This document shows, in pieces, positions 11,054 to 20,699 of a DNA stretch of 64,000 bases. The first letter of the stretch is position 1, and each line of letters opens with the position of its first letter. The notes below the pieces were generated by a model that saw only the letters and a list, made by a program, of their open reading frames with translations, ran no database searches and was not told where the DNA came from. Both the position numbers and the translations under genes were made by a program. Origin of the DNA: Owenia fusiformis (Eukaryota; Annelida; Polychaeta; Sabellida; Oweniidae); assembly GCA_903813345.2 (NCBI GenBank), contig CAIIXF020000003.1, positions 4,244,109 through 4,308,108 of the forward strand, given 5' to 3'.

Positions 11054-11744
11054 TGTTAATGTAACATGCTATGTTACCAATTAGGCTATGACTGCGCATG
11101 GTATTTCTTGTTACAAGATATGACAGTTTGTGACATCAATATGGTATCTATTCTATGTAACAAGCTATAGACAGTGGTACGTTTAAAGATACGGTAGTGA
11201 GACTGACATGGTTTGTTTATACAAGATAGGAAATGATTTTCGACGATTCGAAAAAGACCGCCAAGAAAAGATTTCCGAATTGTCCCGAGCTTTCCCGAAC
11301 TTTTTAACCAATCAAATTCGATCCGTGACGCACTCGCGCAGTAGTTTTGAAAGCGTGAACTTCGTCTGACTTTTTCGTCACATTTGCACCATTTTACAGT
11401 TGAGAAGACGTGAGCTCACTATATGCAATCGATGAACAGTAAGTTTGTTTTTTTATCCAGATATGGGAAATCAATTATTGAATTTAGAGCTGTTTTTATT
11501 GTAGGAAAAAGGATATTATTGAATGACCTAATTTTATCATGGCGGGCTTTCCAAGAAAACCCGTGATTTTATTTGATGTTACTCTACCGAGCTTACAGAA
11601 GTCATCTCTAAGCTTACGAACGTCAAATTGTAATTTCTAAATAGGAAAAAATCACCCGTTGTTCAAAGTTTGTCTGATCAGCTGCCTATCAGTCTGTTAA
11701 ATCTATATCATAGTCACCATTTGAACCTTAAAAAATAATAAATC
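11054..11744. other. Non-coding stretch
   Basis: Scattered minisatellite-like words persist to about 11230 (acaagatatgacag). The rest has no repeats or coding segments I can support. Confidence 0.5.
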
Positions 11745-11746
11745 TA

Positions 11747-12014
11747 GGGCGAAGGGGTGTAACGTCGACACCGTTTTGGGGTTACTTCGACATGTGGGGT
11801 AACTTCGACACCTTGTTGTTTATTTGCTCTAATTTCCGATCTAGAGGAAGCCATGTTTTTTTTCTCGCATGGATCGAGATCTCGCGAGATTTAAATTTTT
11901 CCAGAAATCAAACATGGCGGAAAACGGAAATTGTACTTCTAATACTAAGTGTCGATGTTACCCCGTCTATTATGTCGACATTACCCCACACGTCGACATT
12001 ACACCCCTTCGCCC
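11747..12014. mobile_element. 268-bp MITE, TA target duplication
   Basis: The termini gggcgaaggggtgtaacgtc and the inverted copy ending at 12014 (gacattacaccccttcgccc) are flanked by TA at 11745-11746 and 12015-12016. The inner part repeats the word gta/cttcgaca on both strands. TA duplication suggests the Tc1/mariner class. No transposase is encoded. Confidence 0.88.
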
Positions 12015-12323
12015 TAAAGACCACCATTGACTTACTACAGTCAAAACATACTACTTTTTTCAAGGCCTGTGATTTCAATCAGTTGATCAAATTTTCGGAC
12101 TCTGACCTCAAATTCAAATATTAATATTTATTAAAAAAATACTGACTCCTTATTATATTTTTAAAAGTCTTTCAAATAAACTGAAATGAAGCCAAAATCA
12201 GCTAAAATTATGCAATATCGTAAAATGGCGTGACTGGAATATGATGCAATCACCCGTGGCGTCAGACACGTATTGCCACATCAACAACTAAACAAATAAT
12301 TAATATAGTAACCATGTAATCTA

Positions 12324-12972
12324 CTTACCAGTATGTTCCATGTTATCCATCCGACTATGTGAATTGTGGAACTCAGCCAAACACGACAATGAAGGCAACA
12401 ACATATCGATATTGATCTTAGCCGAAATCTTTGAAATTTAGATCATCCATTTTGCCAGTCACATGTCTGATCACGTGTCTGGTTACTATTACTAGTTGAT
12501 ATCCCATGACTTGTGACGTGTCACTCAACCATGTCTTCAAAGAAAGATATAAATTTATAAGAAAATGATTTTTGGACATCTGCTGCTGAATATAAAAGAA
12601 ATTATTCCAAGATAGCGATGTCAAATATTGTAGGAAGGGCCCCTGAAGCTAATGACTATTTATAATCAACTTTATTCAAGATGTTACACAGAAAACTTAT
12701 TAATTTTGTGAATCATAAAGAACTGAAATGATGCATTGAAATAAGTAAATTGAAACGCAACACATAAAGTGGTGAAAAACAACGAACTTAAGTTGAAAGA
12801 TCGCAACGTTTGCTACTTTGTTCAATTCCAGAAATCTTAATGGGGCTGCAAATGGGAAATTATTTAGATTTAGATTTTATACCTCAGAATACTGCCTTCA
12901 GTGTCGTGTTTGGCTGAGTTCCACAATGTAACCTAGTCCGATGGATGACATAGAACAAACTGGTAAGTAGAC
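12324..12972. repeat. Inverted duplication of a ~75-bp exon-like segment
   Basis: 12324-12400 and 12899-12972 are reverse complements with several mismatches. On the minus strand the left copy reads as a possible first exon: ATG near 12406, motif SLSCLAEFHNSHSRMDNMEH, then a donor (ctg|gtaag) near 12330. The right copy keeps the same donor on the plus strand but has lost the frame. The ~500-bp spacer holds nothing else recognisable. Confidence 0.55.
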
Positions 12973-14696
12973 CAGCGGTGGCGGTAGGCATATATTTTTG
13001 TGAGTCATCATGACTCAGGTAGTTTCAAAAAAGTGAGTCACAAGAAAAAAACTTGAGTCAAAGCTATAAAAGTGTTTTTCTTGAGTAAAAATGCATACAA
13101 AATGTAGAAACCACATACAAAATCTATTTTTTGATTTTGTGCATACCTTTTATTGTACTCTTTTAGCACATAACAACTAACAATTAATTAATTAGGCAAT
13201 TGCAAGAAAAATGTCACTATTAATCATCTGATTATCTGGTCCAGCGAGTCATGGGTGTGAATGGAGTGGGAGAGGAGTTTCTCCCTGTGTGGAGTTACAC
13301 AAATTGGGGTCAAAGCGTTTCATGTTGAAATTCAACATTTTTGCAATCATTCCAAAGTCTAAAACGGCAATATAAGACCGACCACAATACTGGGCATCAT
13401 TTAAATTGAATACGGTAGAATCTTGTAATTATAGCTGATCAAATGAAACCGAAAGTAGATTTGTTCTCATACCTAATTTATCATCATTATTACCCCCCTT
13501 AATGTGCGATCGACTGGATTTTCATGTGCCCATATAGACCTATCTTCATAGGATCAGCTTCAGATCTAGTGAATCGAAGATCTTAACTTGAGGGAGTTAA
13601 TTGAAAATACTTGGTGAAAACTTACGATAGATCGGTCACTGTGAGCACCATTGATAAACCTACTGCGCATTACATCTGCGCATGCTGATGAAGGGGACGG
13701 CTCAAGGAAACTTGCTAACTTAACGAAGGAATTTTGCGAACTTGCGAAGGAAACTAAAGGTTCGTAAATCTAGTGTGTGAACATTCAAGGGAAGATTTTA
13801 TACGGTAATTTAGATAAATATACGATCACTAAAATCCTTAGAGGGGAGTATGAAATTAATAAATTATTGTTCAATGTTATGTTCGTTTTATTGCATTTTT
13901 GATACGCCCCCTAGCAACGTGCTTCACGAGAAAGAGGAGGGAAAGCCCCAGAGTTTCAAGATGACAGACATAATTACCTCTCTTGCTTACCACCTTCGTT
14001 CGTTCGAATTTTCATCGGCTAGTTATCAAATACTACACTTCGATGGGATGTTATAATTGATATAGGCATATATTCCGTACACCTTTCTTTATCTTGATGT
14101 GAAATGAGAAGCTATGAAATTGGTTAACACGCAAGAAATGAACATAATATTCTTCGAAGCGTATTTCGAAAATTTTGAAACCGCCATTGATGACGTCATT
14201 TGTTTGTCGACTTTTGACCAATCAGCGACCGTGTCATCTCAATACAGATTTACATTATAAGCGTATGTCATCTTTGAACCCTGGTGTTTCTCCCCCTCTG
14301 TTCACGAGATAAACAAATCGAGGGATCGATCAATGTTTTCAAGTTTATCATTGAATCTGAACACAGGGCTTTAAAAATTATATGAAATACCGAAATGAGA
14401 AAATGATCGGTAGGAAGGAGGCTCGATTGCGCTGAACGAAATGTTAGATTTCCGGAATTAGCAAAATTAAAAATTTGATCAATCACGTATTTTCACGTAT
14501 AGGGATCAATTTAACCAAGTACCAAGCGGGGATTTTGCATGTGAAACAAACGTGCGTCAGAAAGACTTGGTAGACCATGAATATTTGCGTCAGAGTTGCA
14601 AAAATGTGAGTAAAAAACGTAAAAAATTGCGTTAACGCCACCTCTGTAGACACATGGTTACATCACATCAGTTCATTATTTTAACCATATGAACTG
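12973..14696. other. Non-coding stretch
   Basis: No gene or repeat family supported. Short open frames at 13850-14056 and 14268-14486 lack recognisable motifs and splice support. Confidence 0.45.
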
Positions 14697-15060
14697 GTTC
14701 CCAGAATAAGCAATTTGAGTATACTTTGAATTAAAAAATAAGCAATCAAAGGACCACATTGAAGCAGTATATGTAAAAATAGAAACATTTATACATGCCC
14801 TAACTTTTGTATATTTTAGTTTGTTTTGTAGTTTAGCTATCATATCTTATATTTTAATGCTTCTCTGCCATGTTATTTTCGGAAAAAAATTAACATGGCT
14901 GAAACTCCCTAAATTCCAAAAGGCCACAGCTTTACTGCACATTATACATAACTATCTGAAATATACAAAAGTTAGGACATGTGTTTCTATTTTTTTATAT
15001 ACTGTTGCAATATAGTCATTTGATTGCTTTTTTTTAAAATTCAAAGTAGTTCCTAACATT
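14697..15060. mobile_element. Foldback element with ~110-bp inverted arms
   Basis: The left arm (about 14697-14818) and right arm (about 14955-15060) are inverted copies; shared words include aagcaatcaa, cagtatat, aatagaaac and ctaacttttgtatatt. Divergence is moderate with small indels. The spacer of about 135 bp holds only chance open frames. Confidence 0.75.
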
Positions 15061-15277
15061 TAAAATTTTACTGTATTTTAGATTGATGGCTATGGAAAAC
15101 TTGATATTATTACCAGTCCTTTATAAAGGTCTTTTATAAAAATCTAAGAAATCTCGGAAACACACTGCTTCAATCGATGCATAACATTCTAAAGTATCGT
15201 TTTTCTAACCATATCGGGCTATCCGGAGTGGAAGAGGAAAAATGTTGAAGAGTTGATCATATTCAAGATGGCTTTTC

Positions 15278-15360
15278 AGGAAGTTGGGTAATGCGCATGC
15301 ACCTCCATGCCATGAGATTTCCACTTCCGGTTACACGCATGCGCATTGGCAACACTTCCT
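15278..15360. repeat. Imperfect hairpin centred on atgcgcatgc
   Basis: caggaagttgggtaatgcgc (15278) pairs with the inverted copy ending at 15360 over about 24 bases with few mismatches. The loop is about 34 bases. It lies at the start of an open plus-strand frame (15291-15479) which has no recognisable domain. Confidence 0.6.
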
Positions 15361-16035
15361 GGTTAGACGACATGGAAAATAACAAGTTCCAATCATATAT
15401 TGGAGGTAGTTACCAGTTTCCCCACCAGGTGGCTGATTGGGGGGAAATAACATGGCAGGGTATTACAAAATTCTCTTAAGGTTCAGCTGTAGAGTAACTT
15501 TCTATTTTTCCAAATTTTCTTTCAAAGTTTCCAGACAACACAGGAGCTACCATTGACCTGTTTCCAGGTTTACTAAAAGTAGACAATGTAATTATACTTT
15601 CCTGAAAAAAGCAAGGAAATTAACACATGCCTTCATACTAAATTTTGTACAAGAAAATAACATGTGCTGAGGTATAGCAATTTTTTACCAAAATGTTATT
15701 TTCAAGCTGTACTTTAAACTTGAATATTCATCAGTTTTACTGGTTCATTTTTCATATATCCTTATGTCTAGTAAAAGAAAATATTATCTGCCAAACTCAA
15801 GAAAAGATATTTCCATTTTTGTGATTTACAACATGGGGTCACATTTTCAAAGAAAATTAAAAGTTTCAAAGTTGATGAACTCTTTTCAAAACCACATTTC
15901 TAGATGTAATTTTACATGTAGATTCCAGATAGGACATCAGTTTGACTGGATTTTAATGACATAATCAAGATTATTTCTACTCACATCTAGGATATTTGAT
16001 GTCTATCAGCCATGTTAATTTTTCATAATTTTTTC

Positions 16036-16139
16036 AGAATTAAGGTGCCATGGTACTTAACAGGAAATGACAAAATAGAAAGTGATAAAACTGTGCTGGA
16101 TTTTGAACAAGATTACAGAGTTCCCGGACGCCCAAGCGT
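16036..16139 (+). CDS. Candidate exon, function unknown
   Basis: After a good acceptor (aattttttcag) an open frame reads KVPWYLTGNDK and later EQDYRVPGRP, until the element inserted at 16140. If that element and one copy of its duplication are ignored, the frame stays open past the insertion point. No family is recognised and no donor is seen, so it could be spurious. Confidence 0.25.
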
Positions 16140-16622
16140 CAGGCCTGTCAACTTGGGAACACCTAACATGAGTGACTTGGAAATGTTGAACACCTCCCCT
16201 CAAAATGTGGACACCTTGATCCAAATTTTGAACACCTTGGTTTAAATTTTATTACATCTTGCCAAATTTTGAACACCTCAAATTTTTCGCGCTCGCTACG
16301 CTCGCGTTTCAAACATCCATCAACGGGGGGGGGGGGGGGGGGAGGTAGGTACGAAAAATTTCGAACGGAATGCGTGACATATCCGTAATTCGCGTGAAAA
16401 GTCCGAACGAAATGCATACGTTTTTTTCCCGTCGTTCGTATTTTTGCTGTGTAGACGATCTTTTTTAGAAAATTTTCTCCAGAAATATTTTTGCTTGACA
16501 ATTACCAGGTCAAATGCGTATTTGCGTGACATTTTCTGTCACGCAAAAATAACTGGCGTGACTTCAAATTCTTCAGCAAATGCGTGACAAATACGCAAAT
16601 TGCGGGACAGTTGACAGGCCTG
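16140..16622. mobile_element. 483-bp element with 6-bp target duplication
   Basis: Inverted termini caggcctgtcaact (from 16140) and agttgacaggcctg (ending 16622) are flanked by aagcgt at 16134-16139 and 16623-16628. The inside holds repeats of ttgaacacct near the left end, an 18-G run at about 16325-16342, and words such as gcgtgaca in both orientations. It has no coding capacity. The 6-bp duplication leaves the superfamily open. Confidence 0.82.
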
Positions 16623-16649
16623 AAGCGTGTCAGGAACACATAGATACTT

Positions 16650-16716
16650 GAATGATCTTAGATTCGGAATCAGGTTGCAGAGAAATTGTAATTTTACTGA
16701 GTGGCTTCATGAAAAA
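16650..16716 (-). pseudogene. Second copy of the last exon of the secreted-peptide gene
   Basis: About 33 of 35 bases match 1748-1782 (tgcagagaaat, gtaattttactgag), and both copies follow a pyrimidine-rich acceptor on the minus strand. The reading SVKLQFLCNLIPNLRS parallels SVKLRFLCIMMSDQYH in the 1.7-kb gene. Other exons of that gene were not found nearby, so this is a paralogue fragment or a shared mobile segment. Confidence 0.4.
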
Positions 16717-16759
16717 ATAAAAAGGCTATACGCCTCATTAACAGAACCTTCTTTTTTTC

Positions 16760-17916
16760 AGGAGCTTTGGACCCCAGTACCAGCAATAGAAATAAGTTTG
16801 AATGTCATTTGGATATGGATGGGAACAACTATCGCAGCCAATTCACTATTAGAACATAGTGGTGAACGAGTGACACTTCCAAGCAATTTAGTTTTAAAGA
16901 CATTCTACATGTAGGCAACCAGTCAAGACAAAAGATATTTGATTTGGTAAGTTGAGATTTTGTCTCCCTAACAAAACCATGATTATTCACTATTTGTAAT
17001 ATCGCCTGACATGTATGTATCATAGACCTACATGTAAATAGTTTGAGGCCTCTGGTTATTTATATTTCAATCAAATAAGGTAAGTGATGAAGTTTATATT
17101 CATACAAACATGGATTGCATGAATGGGCAATTGTGGTGTTAAAGATTTTTGAGGGAAGTGTGTCATTACCAGTTTGCTCTCTTCTGCCACGTGTCTTTCA
17201 TCGCCTCTCTTCCACTGGCTGAAAAAAAAATATTCGCATTCATTCCCAATGTCTAAACAATTGCCAAATATGCCAAATATAACAATAAATTATGTCAAGG
17301 AGCATTGCAATTTTTTGCACATTCTTCAAATCACACAAAGTAATGCTGTACTTTTTTAACATTAAGCATTATGCATAGGTAACATTTGCCCAGATTCATC
17401 AGTAAGCGGCCGGCCGATTGCGGTATTTTGCTCAAAACTGATTTCAAATTGACCAAATCTTTTTAAAATTATGTACAAGTTCTCAGGAGCCTGCACTCCA
17501 GTTTTGTAGATATTGTTAACTCCTCTTGTAGGCCAAAGTGAAATTCTGTAACGGGGCAGTGCAGCTCTTCAAGTTTTCAAGTTCTAGATTGTCATGGTAG
17601 TCACAACGATCTGTGCTTCTGATGAAGAGCTACACTGTTCTTGTGTTTTTTTTTATCATTAGCCTCCTGAACTTTAGGCTCATTGGTAATTTTTATTGCA
17701 GGGCTACTGTCCCTGCTCAAATCCCCCCAGACAGGTGAGACTTCTGCTGTTCAGGAAAGTCTCTATGAGGCAAGGGAATGTTCAACCTCTCTGGCTCTTT
17801 CAGTACAACATTGGAATCTGAACACTCCAAATCCTCCCTCAAAGTTGTATAATAAATTGACATATACTCAACTAAATCCTATTTTTGTTATTAAAACATC
17901 ATTCCTGGTTTGAAAC
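16760..17916 (+). other. Possible exons without a coherent gene model
   Basis: An acceptor (cttctttttttcag) at 16761 precedes an open frame with FECHLDMDGNNYRSQF. At 17702-17735 a short segment between ttttattgcag and ag|gtgaga reads GYCPCSNPPRQ. The phases were not shown to agree, so I do not call a gene. 17930-18110 holds two direct copies of a ~110-bp segment (ctgattcttag...tccatgatgcc). Confidence 0.25.
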
Positions 17917-18108
17917 AGATTTCTCTCTGATTCTTAGTACACAACAGCTTTGTTCTTTGGTTTTTGGTCAAACGTCCATGATGCCATATAATAATAAAAA
18001 ATCCCATAGTAACCAGTATCCAGGAAATGTATCTCTCTCTTATTCTTAGGACACAACAACTTGGAACTACAATTCTCTGGTTTTTCGCCAAATGTCCATG
18101 ATACCATA

Positions 18109-18857
18109 TCATGAAAAGCCTGCAGGCAGCATGCCTACGGCTTTTGTTGATATCCATTTGGGTTGTTGCAACTCAAACACATCCCCTATAGAGAAAACAA
18201 AAATAGTCCCTGATACTGTATGACTTGTTTTTTAATTAATAACATTTACCATCAATCTCAATTAATTGAGATTGTTCCTTCATAATTTTTAGAAAATCAC
18301 TTAGAAGCATAACTTGCAATACTTTTTAGGCTACTAATTTACTATTTCACTTTATGAAAGTGTATATTATATATAATAGTCTCTAAGGACTTGCAGAAAA
18401 AGCCTTTGGGATTAAATACCAGAATTGAAAACAAATTTTACATACAGTCACCTACAGTCCTTACGTATTATAGCCTACCTTCTGTGGGTGCTGTGGCTGC
18501 TTCTGTTGTCTGAAATAATATTGGAAAAAATATTTAAAATCAAATAATATGTGCTTTGCGAATACCTTGTTGATATGTTGATTGGTATATAATGTTCATG
18601 AAGATATGAAATATTGAGGTAGATTAAAGTGCATATATACCATTCCTGAATCTATTGCTCCTACTATGCCACCCATTCCTGAATCTATTGCTCCTAGTAT
18701 GCCACCAAGTTTGATGGCAGTTTGAAGGGACAACACCTGTCTTTGAAGGGGTGTTAGCGCCACAGGCCTCCCCTTTCCTGCCTCTGTTGCATGAAACTCA
18801 CGCTTTTCCCTGACTGCCTCTGCCCTTGTTCCCGACCACCAGTCAGTCCACTTTTTT
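18109..18857 (-). CDS. Myb/SANT-like DNA-binding protein, 3' exons
   Basis: Three minus-strand exons have GT/AG sites and matching phases: 18857-18641 (acceptor ttttttcag, donor atg|gtatat), 18509-18479 (ttatttcag; gaag|gtaggc) and 18185-18109 (tctctatag; TGA). The first reads KKWTDWWSGTRAEAVREKR and then VALTPLQRQVLSL, the C-terminal half of the Myb/SANT-like domain found in NAIF1-type and Harbinger-derived DNA-binding proteins, where W, the basic helix and a LTPLE/Q block are typical. A 33-bp in-frame tandem duplication (GGILGAIDSGM, GGIVGAIDSGM) ends that exon. The second exon is Thr/Ala-rich. The N-terminal exon should lie above 18860 and was not found. A nuclear DNA-binding role is inferred from the family only. 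Confidence 0.6.
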
Positions 18858-19471
18858 CTGAAAAAATTAGCCTTAGATTGAAATAAATAACAACAACATG
18901 AATTTCACTGATCGGCATTTTAAAGCCTTGCGATTGGGAATGTTAACATGCAAACCGAAATGTTACTTTACACATTCTTCAGAAGCAAGCAAGCATATTC
19001 CGAAACGATGCCAATATGTGACTCCAGCTAACGGTGGAATTCAAAATCATTTTCTGTATTGTTAACATATTTAGTATATTCTTAATTGAAATTGTTGAAC
19101 ATCGGGATCTAAACACATTACAACATGAATATAAAACCACAATTATCTTGCAATTACTCAAAGAATCAGTTTTATTTGTGTAATTATTTCGCTCATATCA
19201 GTGCTTATTATTGGAGTTGAAATGTGTTGTACAAATACATATATTACATATAATTCAAATATATACATATAAGATGTTTTCAATCAATATAATGCTACAT
19301 TGCATGTTTGATTTTGGTAAATTAAAACGTATTTAAGCTGAATAACTTGTGAATGAATTTGATATCCATTTAGTATCGAAGTAGAAGAGTAATGGTTATA
19401 TCAAGTGGTTCCGTAGAACGACCATCTTCTTATACCTTACGTTTCATATAGAGATAGCTAAATCCTCTCCT

Positions 19472-19780
19472 TCATATTGTACATGAAAACAGAGTTGTTT
19501 CGTACTCGAAATCCACGGTTAACTGAAGGTTCGTTGATTTGGTTTTCAGAGCAGTGTGAAAGCTTTGAAGTGGGTTAACAAGTGAATGTTTATTTAGACC
19601 TTTTGTTGATACTTTATCCGGTATATTCGTTGATTCAAAATCAGTCACAATGTACGTTTTTGAACATTGGCAAATCACAGATGTGCCCTCTTTCTTGATC
19701 TTCATAAGGCTGCTAGATCTTTGATCAAACATTTTGTGTTTTTGCAACAGATTCATGGAAACCATTTGGGTTTCTGTCAT
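19472..19780 (-). CDS. Hypothetical open frame, possibly spurious
   Basis: A 102-codon frame starts MTETQMVSMNLLQ and contains a Cys pair in VICQCSKTYIV. No domain was recognised and no flanking splice or promoter signal is convincing. It is listed because its composition is less biased than that of neighbouring chance frames. Confidence 0.15.
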   Translation of the reverse strand: MTETQMVSMNLLQKHKMFDQRSSSLMKIKKEGTSVICQCSKTYIVTDFESTNIPDKVSTKGLNKHSLVNPLQSFHTALKTKSTNLQLTVDFEYETTLFSCTI

Positions 19781-19864
19781 CTGAACATTGGTTATTAAAC
19801 ATATCTAAATACCGCTGTTTATGAGAAGGTTTTATCACTTCACTCAATGTGCGCTCTGATATTG

Positions 19865-20000
19865 AACAAATATTTCACTCTATTGAGGTGAATACCTGTA
19901 CATCTTTCACAAGTGATATTCCATGAAGCCCGAAGGGCAAGTGGAATATCACTTGTGAAAGATGTACAGGTATTCACCTCAATAGAGTGAAATATTTGTT
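19865..20000. repeat. Foldback with perfect 59-bp arms
   Basis: 19865-19923 and 19942-20000 are exact reverse complements over 59 bases. The 18-base loop contains its own gccc-gaa-gggc hairpin. It abuts the MITE at 20004. Zero mismatches imply a recent origin or continual correction between arms. Confidence 0.93.
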
Positions 20001-20003
20001 TTA

Positions 20004-20287
20004 TTATATCACTGTCTAGCTAAACATCCCTAATATTATTAAGTCATTAAGTCTTCAGATATTTTTACGAATATACTCGGTTCGTCTGCCATTTTGACTA
20101 ACACTAACTAAATTATTTACACTGAACGAAAACAAATTCTTTGAAAATTCCCGGGAGCGTGGGATATCGCTAGATATCTCACGGTTGTCTTATCTGATTA
20201 GCATTGCCATTGAATATCGCCAGATATCCCACGACATGTGACCCGGTTTTGACCAATCATACTGTCGCTAGCTAGATAGTGATATAA
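20004..20287. mobile_element. 284-bp MITE, TA target duplication
   Basis: The termini ttatatcactgtctagcta and its inverted copy (one mismatch) are flanked by TA at 20002-20003 and 20288-20289. The interior carries two further short palindromes around gatatc (20162-20190, 20215-20233). The Tc1/mariner class is inferred from the TA duplication and termini. No coding sequence. Confidence 0.88.
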
Positions 20288-20699
20288 TAATGCTAAATAT
20301 TGAGAGTCTGTGTCCATTTCCATTAAATGATATTTGTCATTCGATTTTGCTCATTGCAATTTCCACTTCAAACATGGGGTCTTCATTGAGATGAAACCTG
20401 TCTTCTGTAGTTGTTAGGTTTCTGAAAGTTGAAAGGTGAATTGTCTTGTTTGCTTTTACTGAAAAAAATTGTCTCTAAATTTCTCTTGACACGTGAGGAG
20501 GCTACCATAAGCACTATTTCCGATGAATTTTGCAATCTGACTTGATAATTCAAAGTCAGGATTAGAATCCCCTTACCTCTGCATATCAAAAACGTATTTA
20601 ACAAAATCCGCAAAACAAGTCATCCTGTCAATTTCGATGACCTGATGTATTTTATCAGTTTGGATACCATGTTCTATATACTAGCGATATAGACTGGTT

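Noticed and set aside
16163-16532. Minus-strand frames with a Pro run
   Set aside because: They are created by the G/C homopolymer and repeats inside the 483-bp element.
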